9,830 bases of DNA from Methanomassiliicoccaceae archaeon (GCA_009780795.1 WQZJ01000042.1:1-9830), one strand, 5' to 3'; shown: positions 1-6,671, counted from the stretch's first letter. Numbers and translations: made by a program. Notes: a model not told the origin generated them from the letters alone.

Positions 1-54
1 GAGATCGGACAGAACATCGAATGCTTCAACATGATGAAGAGAGCGACGGTGTGA
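1..54 (+). CDS. 3' end of an unidentified protein gene (partial)
   Basis: The first 54 bases read open in frame 1 on the + strand for 17 codons and end at TGA 52-54, giving the C-terminal peptide EIGQNIECFNMMKRATV. The stop is followed immediately by GAGGGAATT and an ATG at 62, so a second small reading frame may be coupled to it. The peptide is too short to assign to a family. That it is coding at all is inferred from the open frame and from the ribosome-binding-like sequence that overlaps its stop. Confidence 0.4.
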   Translation, partial: EIGQNIECFNMMKRATV

Positions 55-61
55 GGGAATT

Positions 62-226
62 ATGAAACACAGTTCTTATAAAGAAGAAAAGCCTGCGCAC
101 CCGCCCTTCTTTCAAGAGATGGCCGGGATCCTCAGGAATGAGGGAGGAAGAACGGGAAGGATGCACTGTGGCCTCAGTCCCTCAGGCATCCTATCGGTAC
201 CACAAGGACCCCGTCCGGTCTTTTGA
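62..226 (+). CDS. small hypothetical ORF, 54 codons, weak
   Basis: The frame starts at ATG 62 and ends at TGA 224-226. A GAGG-type ribosome binding site lies 5-8 nt before the ATG and overlaps the stop of the upstream frame, which favours translation. The peptide begins MKHSSYKEEKPAHPPFFQEM. It has no recognisable domain, membrane segment or signal peptide. Its last 50 or so bases overlap, on the opposite strand, the 3' end of the DUF4143 ATPase gene, so the second half may be chance open frame. It may be the remnant of a gene cut off when the ATPase region arrived. Function unknown. Confidence 0.25.
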   Translation: MKHSSYKEEKPAHPPFFQEMAGILRNEGGRTGRMHCGLSPSGILSVPQGPRPVF

Positions 227-269
227 CCGCGAACTGTCCGGCGGTGAGGACCATCAGGAATGAGGGAGG
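132..269. repeat. pair of 16-bp direct repeats at the ATPase 3' end
   Basis: TCAGGAATGAGGGAGG occurs exactly at 132-147 and again at 254-269. The right copy lies inside the DUF4143 ATPase gene, where the minus strand encodes PPSFL near residues 391-395. The left copy lies 27 bp beyond that gene's stop and in another frame can also be read as PPSFL, with weak similarity for a few more bases. The left copy is also part of a hairpin, CCTCA-GGAA-TGAGG (130-143), which could act as a terminator for the minus-strand gene. It may be a relic of a second ATPase C-terminus or a small local duplication. Confidence 0.6.
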
Positions 270-1439
270 CCTCATCTTATCCGTGTCTATCCTTTTTCTG
301 AATTTCACGAGATTCGCTGCTCCTTCCTCAATATCGTCACCTCCCAACTTCACCTCTACGGCGCCCCATTCCCCTCCCGGCAGTTCAACTATCAGATCGA
401 CCTCGTTATCGTTGTTGTCACGGAAGTGACTAACGGTACCGTCCAGCGGCTGAGAGTATATGCGGAGATCTCTCACGCACATCGACTCGAAGATGAGACC
501 GAACGTCCTGTAGTCCTTGAGAATCGCATCGGATGATGCCTTCAGTGCGGATAGGACTATGGATGGGTCCGTGAAATGCCATTTCGAGGATGTTATGAGC
601 CGAGTTCGCGAACGTAAGTGCGGGTTCCATGCCGGCAGGCTTTCCGTAAGAAAAAGACGCTGCATGGCATCAAGATAGTTCTTTAACGTGTTTATCGAAA
701 GCGTGCCTCCCTCTTGTACCGCCTCCTTTCTTATCGTTTCCATGCTGGCATACGTGGATACGTTCCTCGCTATGGATTCTATGATACGTCTGGTCGTCTC
801 GGGGTCCTTTTCGGTGCCGTCGATACGGGACATGTCCGAATTTATCACAGCCTTCAGGTACTGGGCGACTATCCTTGATGCGTTCTTCTTGGTATCGTTC
901 AGGCTTTCCGGCCATCCTCCGCGCGCGATGACTGCGGCAAGATCCTCCAATGACAGCGAGGAATATCCATCCACCTTGTAGTTCGGATCGAAGAGACCGC
1001 TCAGGGATACGCTTCCGTTGGACTCACCGGATTCGAAGAGACTCATTGTCCTCATGGTAAGCTTAGCTATCCTCCCCGCACCGGAATGTAAAGTGGATCC
1101 TCTCGGCGGGACCGAAGAACCCGTGAGAATGAATTGTCCCTTTTTTCCGCGATCGTCCACCGTGGTCCTTACGGCGTCCCATATCCCCGGAACGTGTTGC
1201 CATTCATCGATCAGCATGGGCGGCTCCCCTTTAAGGAAGCCGAATGACCCGTTCTCCGTCATCAGAGTGAGGTACTCTATCTGATTGGTGTTCGTTATCT
1301 TCAGTGAGCTTTTGGCGAATTCCTCTGATGTCCGTGTCTTTCCGCACCATTTCGGACCTTCGATTAGTATAGCACCCATAAATTCCAGGTGCTCTTTTAC
1401 ATCTTTATCGATGATACGACTGAGGTATTTTTCCGCCAT
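174..1439 (-). CDS. AAA-family ATPase with DUF4143 C-terminal domain
   Basis: Predicted cytoplasmic ATPase of 421 residues, the usual size for the archaeal/bacterial AAA_14-DUF4143 family, whose cellular role is not established. The Walker A motif GPKWCGKT is at residues 28-35, Walker B MLIDEWQ at 75-81, and a sensor-like LTGSS at 105-109. The C-terminal part (about 210-421) carries EVDLIVE (346-352) followed by VEVK (361-364), the E-x-D...E-x-K spacing of a PD-(D/E)XK-like nuclease fold, and ends in the VVPIGCL sequence typical of this family. The start is the ATG at 1437-1439. A TATA-like ATTTAAATA lies only 22-30 nt upstream, so the mRNA is probably leaderless or nearly so. Upstream of the box is a 23-bp tandem repeat array. 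The gene stands alone: hppA upstream has its own terminator. Many genomes carry several such ATPases, often in variable regions. Substrate and partner cannot be read from the sequence. Confidence 0.9.
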   Translation of the reverse strand: MAEKYLSRIIDKDVKEHLEFMGAILIEGPKWCGKTRTSEEFAKSSLKITNTNQIEYLTLMTENGSFGFLKGEPPMLIDEWQHVPGIWDAVRTTVDDRGKKGQFILTGSSVPPRGSTLHSGAGRIAKLTMRTMSLFESGESNGSVSLSGLFDPNYKVDGYSSLSLEDLAAVIARGGWPESLNDTKKNASRIVAQYLKAVINSDMSRIDGTEKDPETTRRIIESIARNVSTYASMETIRKEAVQEGGTLSINTLKNYLDAMQRLFLTESLPAWNPHLRSRTRLITSSKWHFTDPSIVLSALKASSDAILKDYRTFGLIFESMCVRDLRIYSQPLDGTVSHFRDNNDNEVDLIVELPGGEWGAVEVKLGGDDIEEGAANLVKFRKRIDTDKMRPPSFLMVLTAGQFAVKRPDGVLVVPIGCLRD

Positions 1440-1460
1440 AATGTCCAGACGTCATTTCAT

Positions 1461-1470
1461 ATTTAAATAA
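1461..1470 (-). promoter_or_regulatory. TATA box of the DUF4143 ATPase
   Basis: On the minus strand the sequence reads TTATTTAAAT, 22-31 nt before the ATG at 1439. With the archaeal spacing of about 25 nt from TATA box to transcription start, transcription would begin at or next to the ATG, which fits the lack of a ribosome binding site. The tandem repeat array begins immediately upstream of the box. Confidence 0.6.
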
Positions 1471-1471
1471 C

Positions 1472-1556
1472 TGACGGTTTGGCGTAAGTTTCATTGACGG
1501 TTTGGCGTAAGTTTCATTGATGGTTTGGCGTAAGTTTCATTGATGGTTTGGCTTAA
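1472..1556. repeat. tandem 23-bp direct repeats, three full copies and a partial fourth
   Basis: The unit starts TGA(C/T)GGTTTGGCGTAAG and ends TTTCAT, 23 bp in all. Copies begin at 1472, 1495 and 1518; a fourth beginning at 1541 keeps about 16 bp, with one G to T change. The copies differ at a single C/T position (C in copies 1 and 2, T in 3 and 4). The array abuts the upstream side of the TATA box of the DUF4143 ATPase, so it is probably not part of that mRNA and sits where an archaeal activator or enhancer-like site would be. There are no spacers between units, so it is not a CRISPR array. Its function is unknown: regulator binding sites, a recombination target or a slippage product are all possible. 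Confidence 0.9.
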
Positions 1557-1568
1557 CAGAAGAGTGTG

Positions 1569-1601
1569 AAAAAGTAAAGGTTGCCGGGCCGAAGGCCCGG
1601 C
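1569..1601 (-). terminator. hairpin terminator downstream of hppA
   Basis: A perfect 8-bp GC stem, GCCGGGCC (1583-1590) with GGCCCGGC (1594-1601) and a 3-nt loop, lies 22 bp beyond the hppA stop. On the minus strand it is followed by a T-rich stretch that includes TTTTT at 1569-1573. This fits an end to hppA transcription and isolates the DUF4143 ATPase downstream as its own unit. Confidence 0.7.
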
Positions 1602-1622
1602 TGGAATTTCGTTAAATTGTTT

Positions 1623-3797
1623 TTACGACGCGATGAACAGCACAGCGGTCACCAGGCATATCGTCGACAGCAGCTTCACGAGCACGTGTATCGACGGACC
1701 GGCGGTGTCCTTGAACGGATCGCCGATCGTGTCGCCCACAACTGCCGCAGCGTGTGCCGGCGAGCCCTTGCCGCCGTGGTTGCCCTCTTCGATGTACTTC
1801 TTCGCGTTGTCCCATGCACCTCCTCCGTTGTTGAGGAAGTTGGCCATGAGGATACCGACGATGGTACCGACCATGATCAGCGCACCTACTGCGTAGGGTG
1901 CGTGCTCAGGGAACGCGAACCTGTATATCAGACCGAAACCGACAGGTACGACTATGGGCAGGAGCGCCGGGAACACCATCGCCTTCAGCGCACCGCGCGT
2001 TGCGATATCAACACACTGGCTGTAGCTCGGCTCCGCCGTTCCTTCCATTATTCCGGGGTTCTCCCTGAACTGTCTCCTGACCTCTTCGATCATCGCTCCG
2101 GCGGCCGTCCCCACAGCTCTTATGGCAAGAGCTGCGAAGAAGAACACCAACATACCTCCGACCAGCGCACCCGCGAATATTATGGGGTTACCGATGTTGA
2201 CACCGACGCCCATGAACACGTGGTACAGATCCGATCCCGTCTTAATCGCGACGATCTCGAAGTACGCCGCGAACAGCAGGAACGCCGCAAGTGCGGCGGA
2301 TCCCATCGCATATCCTTTGGTAAGCGCTTTTGTGGTGTTACCGGCGGAGTCCAGCTTATCCGTCCTGTCACGGACCTCTTTCGGCTGGTTGCTCATCTCT
2401 GCGATGCCGCCTGCGTTGTCCGTTATCGGGCCGAAGGTGTCCTCGGCGAGAATGAATGCCGAGGATCCGAGCATCGCGATCGTACCGATCGCGGTACCCA
2501 TCAGACCGAAGATGAACGTCGTCTTGTCGTCGAACCCTGCCATGGACCCAAGCGTGAACGTACCTATTATCGCCAGAACTATCGCGATTATGGGCATGAC
2601 CGTTGTCTCGAGACCCATCGCGATACCTTCTATCACGTTGGTCGCCGGACCTGTCTCGGATGCCTTCGCTATCTTCTTGACCGGTCTCCATGCGCCCGCC
2701 GTGTAGTACTGCGTGATGAATATGATCGCAATACCCAGCGCGATACCTATGAGACCGCATCCGAAGAACCAATACCACATATCGGCCGGAAGCATCCACC
2801 ATGTCACGAACGCCATCGAAATGACTATCAGAGCCGCTGTGACGTAATACCCTATATTCAATGTTCTGTAGATATTCGTGTCATCATTCTTCATGCGAAC
2901 GACGAATATTCCTATCAGCGAAGCGATCAGACCGAACGCGATCAGCACGAGGGGCAGGTATATCCATACCGCATCCTCTGCCAGTCCGCCCAGCATCTTG
3001 AAGACCGCGAAACCGATGACCATCGCACCGATTATCTCCGCTGCCGTGGATTCGAAGATGTCCGCACCGCGTCCCGCGCAGTCACCGACGTTGTCACCGA
3101 CAAGGTCAGCGATAACTGCGGGGTTCCTCGGGTCATCCTCGGGGATGCCTGCTTCGACCTTACCTACAAGGTCGGCACCGACATCCGCTGCTTTTGTGTA
3201 TATACCGCCACCGAGCTGTGCGAACAGTGCAGCAAAAGATGCACCGAACGCGTACCCGATGATGGTCTCGAGTGTATAATCGACTTTAGCTAGTCCCCCG
3301 TAAAACGCATCGAATATTATGAAGAGTGCGAACACGCCCAAAAGACTCAATGCCGCTACGGCAATACCAGAGACCGCGCCTCCGCGGAACGAGCATTTGA
3401 ATGCCTCGCCCAGCGATCTGCGTGCAGCGCTGGCGGTCCTTATGTTGGCGTTGACCGATATGTACATACCGATGTACCCGGACAGGATAGAGAATCCCGC
3501 ACCAATGAGGAACGCTAATGACAGCGTCCATTTGTCGGTCGTGCCGAATGCACCGAGTGCACCTGCGAGACCAAGGATCACTGCCAATACCACGCTGATT
3601 ATTCCGATCGTCTTGTATTGACGTGCCAAGTATGCCATTGCGCCTTCTCTTATGGCGTTGGAGATCTTCTGCATATCAGGAGTCCCCGTGTCCTTAGAGA
3701 ATATGTCCCTGTAGAAATACAGGGCGAACACCATGGCAACCACGGCCGCTACGGGGATCATGAACAACAGATTATCTACGTTCAATATGTCTATCAT
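1623..3797 (-). CDS. hppA: membrane-bound proton-pumping pyrophosphatase
   Basis: Integral membrane pyrophosphatase: it hydrolyses cytoplasmic PPi and pumps ions outward, saving energy from biosynthetic PPi. The protein has 724 residues with many hydrophobic spans, as usual for the family. Substrate and Mg2+ motifs are all present: DVGADLVGKVE (205-215), DLVGDNVGDCAGRGAD (231-246), EDTFGPITDNAGG (452-464), NNGGGAWDNAKKYIE (656-670) and GDTIGDPFKDTAGP (688-701). The stretch GNTTKALTKG (486-495) has Lys at 490 and Thr at 493. In this family that pair marks the K+-independent, H+-pumping class (the K+-dependent class has Ala at the Lys position). The ATG at 3795-3797 is preceded by a weak GGGG ribosome-binding-like run about 8 nt away and a TATA box about 45 nt away. 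A hairpin terminator follows the stop. Transcribed alone. Product certain; the ion specificity is inferred from the motif. Confidence 0.97.
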   Translation of the reverse strand: MIDILNVDNLLFMIPVAAVVAMVFALYFYRDIFSKDTGTPDMQKISNAIREGAMAYLARQYKTIGIISVVLAVILGLAGALGAFGTTDKWTLSLAFLIGAGFSILSGYIGMYISVNANIRTASAARRSLGEAFKCSFRGGAVSGIAVAALSLLGVFALFIIFDAFYGGLAKVDYTLETIIGYAFGASFAALFAQLGGGIYTKAADVGADLVGKVEAGIPEDDPRNPAVIADLVGDNVGDCAGRGADIFESTAAEIIGAMVIGFAVFKMLGGLAEDAVWIYLPLVLIAFGLIASLIGIFVVRMKNDDTNIYRTLNIGYYVTAALIVISMAFVTWWMLPADMWYWFFGCGLIGIALGIAIIFITQYYTAGAWRPVKKIAKASETGPATNVIEGIAMGLETTVMPIIAIVLAIIGTFTLGSMAGFDDKTTFIFGLMGTAIGTIAMLGSSAFILAEDTFGPITDNAGGIAEMSNQPKEVRDRTDKLDSAGNTTKALTKGYAMGSAALAAFLLFAAYFEIVAIKTGSDLYHVFMGVGVNIGNPIIFAGALVGGMLVFFFAALAIRAVGTAAGAMIEEVRRQFRENPGIMEGTAEPSYSQCVDIATRGALKAMVFPALLPIVVPVGFGLIYRFAFPEHAPYAVGALIMVGTIVGILMANFLNNGGGAWDNAKKYIEEGNHGGKGSPAHAAAVVGDTIGDPFKDTAGPSIHVLVKLLSTICLVTAVLFIAS

Positions 3798-3840
3798 TTT
3801 AACATAACCCCTAACGTTGAACGGTCATTATTGCGTCAAT

Positions 3841-3848
3841 ATATATAA
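3841..3848 (-). promoter_or_regulatory. TATA box of hppA
   Basis: The minus strand reads TTATATAT, 44-51 nt before the hppA ATG. The archaeal TATA-to-start spacing would place transcription start near 3818, leaving a short leader of about 20 nt that holds the AGGGG ribosome-binding-like run at about 3805-3809. Confidence 0.55.
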
Positions 3849-3919
3849 TGGTTTAATACCCACGCGAACGGACGCGCCCGCGAAAATCAGCGAAAGCATG
3901 TGAACATGATGTTTGAACG

Positions 3920-3947
3920 AAAAAAGCTCACAAGCTTCCGTCGTGAG
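3920..3947 (-). terminator. hairpin plus T6 after the Cys-rich gene
   Basis: On the minus strand CTCAC (3943-3947) pairs with GTGAG (3927-3931) across an 11-nt loop, one base before TTTTTT (3920-3925). It begins 5 bp beyond the stop of the Cys-rich gene at 3953. The stem is short, so the call rests mainly on the T run and the position. Confidence 0.5.
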
Positions 3948-3952
3948 AATGA

Positions 3953-4483
3953 TCACACCAAAGGATCTGTGTACATGCCCCTTTCCGCCGCTATCTTCGA
4001 CAGCGGCACGGGGGTCTGCGAACCGTGACATGACGTCACCATCGGCGAACCGTTCTCATCCGCGAATCCAAAACCTACGGTCGCCAACGGTGCCAGCACA
4101 TCCTTTTTGAACACGTCGGATGCGGTGGTGACACCTATGTCGCACGTCAGCGCTATGACCATGTCCGTCCCGACCGGTATTTCCGCGGCGGCCCTGATGA
4201 CCTTCGCCGTTATGCATGCGGCTGAAACGGATACGCATGATGTGACGTTCACACCATCCTTTTTGAGCTTCTCTGCAAGCTTATCCGCAGCCGTCTGACC
4301 TCCCACGCCGCACAGCTTGGCGCAGGTGTTGCACGTCCATACGGAAACGCGTCTCCCTTCCGATGCTCTCAGAACATCATCGTATCCCAAGCTGCGCAGG
4401 ATCATCATCATGCAACGGAGAACTCGTGACGCGTATAGATACCTGACGTATACGTCCGTGATATCGGTAGCGAGGTTCTGCAT
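3953..4483 (-). CDS. Cys-rich protein resembling the N-terminal domain of MetV/MTHFR-C-like proteins
   Basis: Predicted soluble protein of 176 residues from the ATG at 4481-4483. The frame is open to a TTG at 4535-4537, which would add 18 residues, but the ATG is preferred. Cysteines stand at 24, 51, 54, 58, 83, 90, 114 and 152. The core WTCNTCAKLCGVGGQTAADK (49-68), then VTSCVSVSAAC and VIALTCDIGVTT (109-120), resembles the first domain of MetV-type proteins, the zinc- or cluster-binding partners of methylenetetrahydrofolate reductase. As I recall that domain, it reads CNTC...C..GG followed later by LACG.GVQ. The usual second Cys-rich domain (MTHFR C-terminal type) is missing, and no reductase gene lies nearby. 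The protein may bind metal or Fe-S and carry electrons or a methyl group, but this is inference. It is divergent from the deoxyhypusine synthase gene, with 105 bp between the two starts. Confidence 0.6.
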   Translation of the reverse strand: MQNLATDITDVYVRYLYASRVLRCMMMILRSLGYDDVLRASEGRRVSVWTCNTCAKLCGVGGQTAADKLAEKLKKDGVNVTSCVSVSAACITAKVIRAAAEIPVGTDMVIALTCDIGVTTASDVFKKDVLAPLATVGFGFADENGSPMVTSCHGSQTPVPLSKIAAERGMYTDPLV

Positions 4484-4503
4484 CCGTGAATGTATACGAT
4501 CTC

Positions 4504-4539
4504 GATTGTCCCGCGCCGTACGGAAGTATCCGCACAATC
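4504..4539. promoter_or_regulatory. inverted repeat in the divergent promoter region
   Basis: GATTGT (4504-4509) is repeated inverted as ACAATC (4534-4539), and a separate palindrome CCGTACGG (4516-4523) lies between the arms close to the centre. The site sits between the two divergent starts at 4483 and 4589, where an operator could act on both. The arms are only 6 bp, so chance is possible. Confidence 0.25.
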
Positions 4540-4540
4540 C

Positions 4541-4550
4541 CTTTATTTAT
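4541..4550 (+). promoter_or_regulatory. TATA box of the deoxyhypusine synthase operon
   Basis: CTTTATTTAT lies 39-48 nt before the ATG at 4589, which predicts transcription start near 4572 and a short leader containing GGGTG (4577-4581), a partial ribosome binding site. Read on the other strand the same A/T run could serve the divergent Cys-rich gene, giving it a leader of about 30 nt. Confidence 0.55.
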
Positions 4551-4588
4551 GAGTTAGACCGTGTAGAACCTAATTCGGGTGTGTGCTG

Positions 4589-5521
4589 ATGATAGACCTT
4601 GTGCCAGTGAAGGACATCAAAGTCAAAAAGGGGATGACAGTGGATTCTTTGCTCAGATCGATGAGTGAGTCGGGAGGCTTCACGGCGAAGAAGCTCGCGG
4701 ACGCGACCGATCTGGCCGAGAGGATGATCAAGCAGAAGGGATGTGTGAAATTCCTTTCCTTCCCGGCGTGCATCATGGCCACGGGAACGAGAGGTGTTAT
4801 CGTGGATATGGTCAAGAACGGTATGGTGGATCTCATCATAACGACATGCGGCACGCTGGACCATGACCTCTCAAGGACGTGGAAAGCATACTATCACGGC
4901 GACTTCATGATGGATGACGCGAAACTGAGACATGAGGGCGTCAGCCGCTTAGGTAACGTTCTCGTTCCGGACGAATGTTACGGTGAGGTGCTCGAGGATC
5001 GTCTCGCACCGATGTTCGAAGAGATCTTCGCGAACACGAAATCATTGTCGACACATGAGATAATAGACGCCGTCGGTTCGCGTATAGATGACGAAGAGAG
5101 TTTACTGCACTGGTGTCACAGGAAGAACGTTCCCATATTCGTGCCCGGTCCCACTGACGGTTCGTTCGGATGCCAGCTGTGGATGTATTACCAGAATCAC
5201 CGCGACCTTAGGATAGACCTTTTCAAGGATGAACAGACGCTTAGCGACATCACGAACAACGCAGAATACACGGGCGCATTCATCATCGGCGGCGGAATAT
5301 CAAAACATCACGTCATATGGTGGAACCAGTTCCGCGGAGGTCTTGATCACGCTATCTATCTGACCACGGCACAGGAGTTCGACGGATCTCTGTCCGGGGC
5401 CCAGGTCAGGGAGGCTGTGTCCTGGGGCAAGGTAAAGGAAACGGCCGATAACGTGACGGTGGAGGGAGACGCAACGATATCGTTACCGATCATCGTTGCC
5501 GGCCTGACGGAGAGGATGTGA
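4589..5521 (+). CDS. dys: deoxyhypusine synthase
   Basis: Cytosolic NAD+-dependent enzyme that transfers the aminobutyl group of spermidine to one lysine of translation factor aIF5A, the first step of hypusine formation. It has 310 residues from ATG 4589, a normal length; a GTG at 4583 would add two residues, but the ATG fits the GGGTG ribosome-binding-like site better. Family landmarks are clear: TTCGTLDHDLSR (85-96), PIFVPGPTDGSFG (182-194), GGGISKHH (234-241), in which Lys239 is the expected catalytic lysine that carries the enzyme-bound intermediate, and TAQEFDGSLSGA (260-271) followed by EAVSWGKV (275-282). First gene of a two-gene + strand unit; its TGA overlaps the GTG start of the next gene by 4 bp (GTGA), so the two are very probably translationally coupled. 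The aIF5A gene is not in the window. Confidence 0.96.
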   Translation: MIDLVPVKDIKVKKGMTVDSLLRSMSESGGFTAKKLADATDLAERMIKQKGCVKFLSFPACIMATGTRGVIVDMVKNGMVDLIITTCGTLDHDLSRTWKAYYHGDFMMDDAKLRHEGVSRLGNVLVPDECYGEVLEDRLAPMFEEIFANTKSLSTHEIIDAVGSRIDDEESLLHWCHRKNVPIFVPGPTDGSFGCQLWMYYQNHRDLRIDLFKDEQTLSDITNNAEYTGAFIIGGGISKHHVIWWNQFRGGLDHAIYLTTAQEFDGSLSGAQVREAVSWGKVKETADNVTVEGDATISLPIIVAGLTERM

Positions 5522-6525
5522 TCCGCACGAAAAAGATCGCTTTGCTGTCCGGCGACGGAATAGGACCTGAGGTCACTGCCGCCGCTGTGAGTGTCATTCA
5601 ATCTGTAACGGACGAGATGGAGTTCGTAAGTGCGGAAGCAGGTTTCGAACATTATCTCAAGACGGGTGAGACGCTTCCGCGCAGAACGATAGACATAATA
5701 GACGAATCTAGAGCGATATTCCTCGGCACCATAGACGACAGAACGGGCGAAGCAGGATACAAAACACCGTACGACGTCATATGCAAAAGGTTCGACCTGT
5801 CCTCGCAGGTGAAATATTTCTACAAACTGTCGGATGACATGGGCACCGGTGACGTGGACGCGTTCCTCGTCACCGAGAGGGCTGACGTGGCCTCAGGTAT
5901 CGTGGAACGGGTCGATCTGGACGGTGTCACGGCAGAAAGGCGTATAAGTTCGCATAAATGCAAACGGTTATGCAAGGCGGCAAAACTGGTCGCGGAAGTC
6001 AACAAAAGAGAGGAAATAGTGCTGGCGCACGACGGCGACCATATGGAACTGTCCAAGAGGATACTCACAGAGGAGTTCCATGACGCCATGAAGGGGTCGG
6101 CGATACAGGGCGACGAGATATCGTACACCGACGTCGTCAAGATACTTATGACGAACCCGGAGAAGGTCAGGTTCATCATCGCCACCAGCCTCAGGAGTGA
6201 TTATATCGATGCCGTCATGACCACATTGTCCGGAAGATCGGAGACCATGCCCATGGGGTGCATCGGCGACAAGAAGGGCATATTCCGTCCGGACCACGGA
6301 CCTATGTACGACATAGTGGGAACGAACAGGGCGAACCCAACTGCAGCGATATTGGCTGGGTGTGCGATGTTGGATTATCTGGGTCAGAGATCCGACGGCA
6401 ACGTGATCAGGAATGCCGTCAAGAAGGCGTACAGAGAGGGATACAGACTGAAGGACGTCGGCGGGAACATGGGTACGTTCGAGTTCACGGACCTCATCGT
6501 ATCGATGTGCGAGAACCCTTTGTGA
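5518..6525 (+). CDS. isocitrate/isopropylmalate dehydrogenase-family protein lacking usual catalytic residues
   Basis: 335 residues from a GTG start that overlaps the dys stop; GGAGAGG just upstream can act as its ribosome binding site. The fold is that of the NAD(P)-dependent beta-decarboxylating dehydrogenases: GDGIGPEV (12-19), Asp205, Asp228 and Asp231 near the metal-ligand aspartates, and a cofactor loop RPDHGPMYDIVGTNRANPTA (257-276) matching P-x-HGSAPDIAG-x-x-x-ANP. The substrate side is altered. The R-x(9)-R-P stretch reads CKRFDLSSQVKYF (89-101), the R-x-x-T-E-G-x-Y loop reads VTERADVASGIV (118-129), and the HKANV segment holding the catalytic Lys reads HDGDH (171-175). The three carboxylate-binding Arg and the catalytic Lys and Tyr thus seem lost. 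It may be inactive, use another substrate or have a binding role. Coupling to dys suggests a linked role, but that is inference. The alignment is from memory. Confidence 0.85.
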   Translation: MIRTKKIALLSGDGIGPEVTAAAVSVIQSVTDEMEFVSAEAGFEHYLKTGETLPRRTIDIIDESRAIFLGTIDDRTGEAGYKTPYDVICKRFDLSSQVKYFYKLSDDMGTGDVDAFLVTERADVASGIVERVDLDGVTAERRISSHKCKRLCKAAKLVAEVNKREEIVLAHDGDHMELSKRILTEEFHDAMKGSAIQGDEISYTDVVKILMTNPEKVRFIIATSLRSDYIDAVMTTLSGRSETMPMGCIGDKKGIFRPDHGPMYDIVGTNRANPTAAILAGCAMLDYLGQRSDGNVIRNAVKKAYREGYRLKDVGGNMGTFEFTDLIVSMCENPL

Positions 6526-6550
6526 TCATTTCACCAGCGGGAACGACAAA

Positions 6551-6560
6551 GCTTATTTAT
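6551..6560 (+). promoter_or_regulatory. TATA box of tRNA-Leu
   Basis: GCTTATTTAT is 25-34 nt upstream of the first base of the mature tRNA, the expected place for an archaeal promoter whose transcript begins at or just before the tRNA 5' end. It lies only 26 bp after the stop of the dehydrogenase-family gene. Confidence 0.6.
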
Positions 6561-6584
6561 GTTATCCTCATCACAGACCACTGC

Positions 6585-6671
6585 GCGGGGGTAGTCAAGC
6601 CTGGCCAACGGCGCAAGGTTGAGGGCCTTGTCCTTAGTGGTTCGAGGGTTCAAATCCCTTCCCCCGCACCA
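6585..6671 (+). tRNA. tRNA-Leu, anticodon GAG
   Basis: Class II tRNA with a long variable arm. The acceptor strand GCGGGGG (6585-6591) pairs with CCCCCGC (6661-6667); discriminator A is at 6668 and CCA (6669-6671) is encoded. The anticodon stem CAAGG/CCTTG encloses loop TTGAGGG, giving anticodon GAG, which reads CUC and CUU leucine codons. The T arm is GAGGG-TTCAAAT-CCCTT. No intron or bulge-helix-bulge is seen. Its 3' end is duplicated at 8258-8275, and the neighbouring ATPase gene on the other strand begins its stop codon only 12 bp beyond the CCA, so this tRNA looks like the integration site of an accessory element. TTTTT at 6693-6697 may end its transcript. Confidence 0.96.
6652..6669. 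repeat. putative left attachment site in the tRNA-Leu 3' end
   Basis: The 18 bp AAATCCCTTCCCCCGCAC cover the end of the T loop, the 3' side of the T stem, the 3' acceptor strand, the discriminator and the first C of CCA. The same 18 bp recur in direct orientation at 8258-8275. Since the tRNA stays intact on this side, this copy would be the regenerated site next to the host gene. Confidence 0.75.

Noticed and set aside
1472..1556. CRISPR array
   Set aside because: The 23-bp units are directly contiguous with no spacers, and no cas gene is near.
1581..3293. A 570-codon open frame on the + strand opposite hppA
   Set aside because: It is the antisense of an unmistakable membrane pyrophosphatase gene, and its translation (rich in Arg, His, Cys, Asp, without domains) is typical of shadow frames in moderate-GC DNA.
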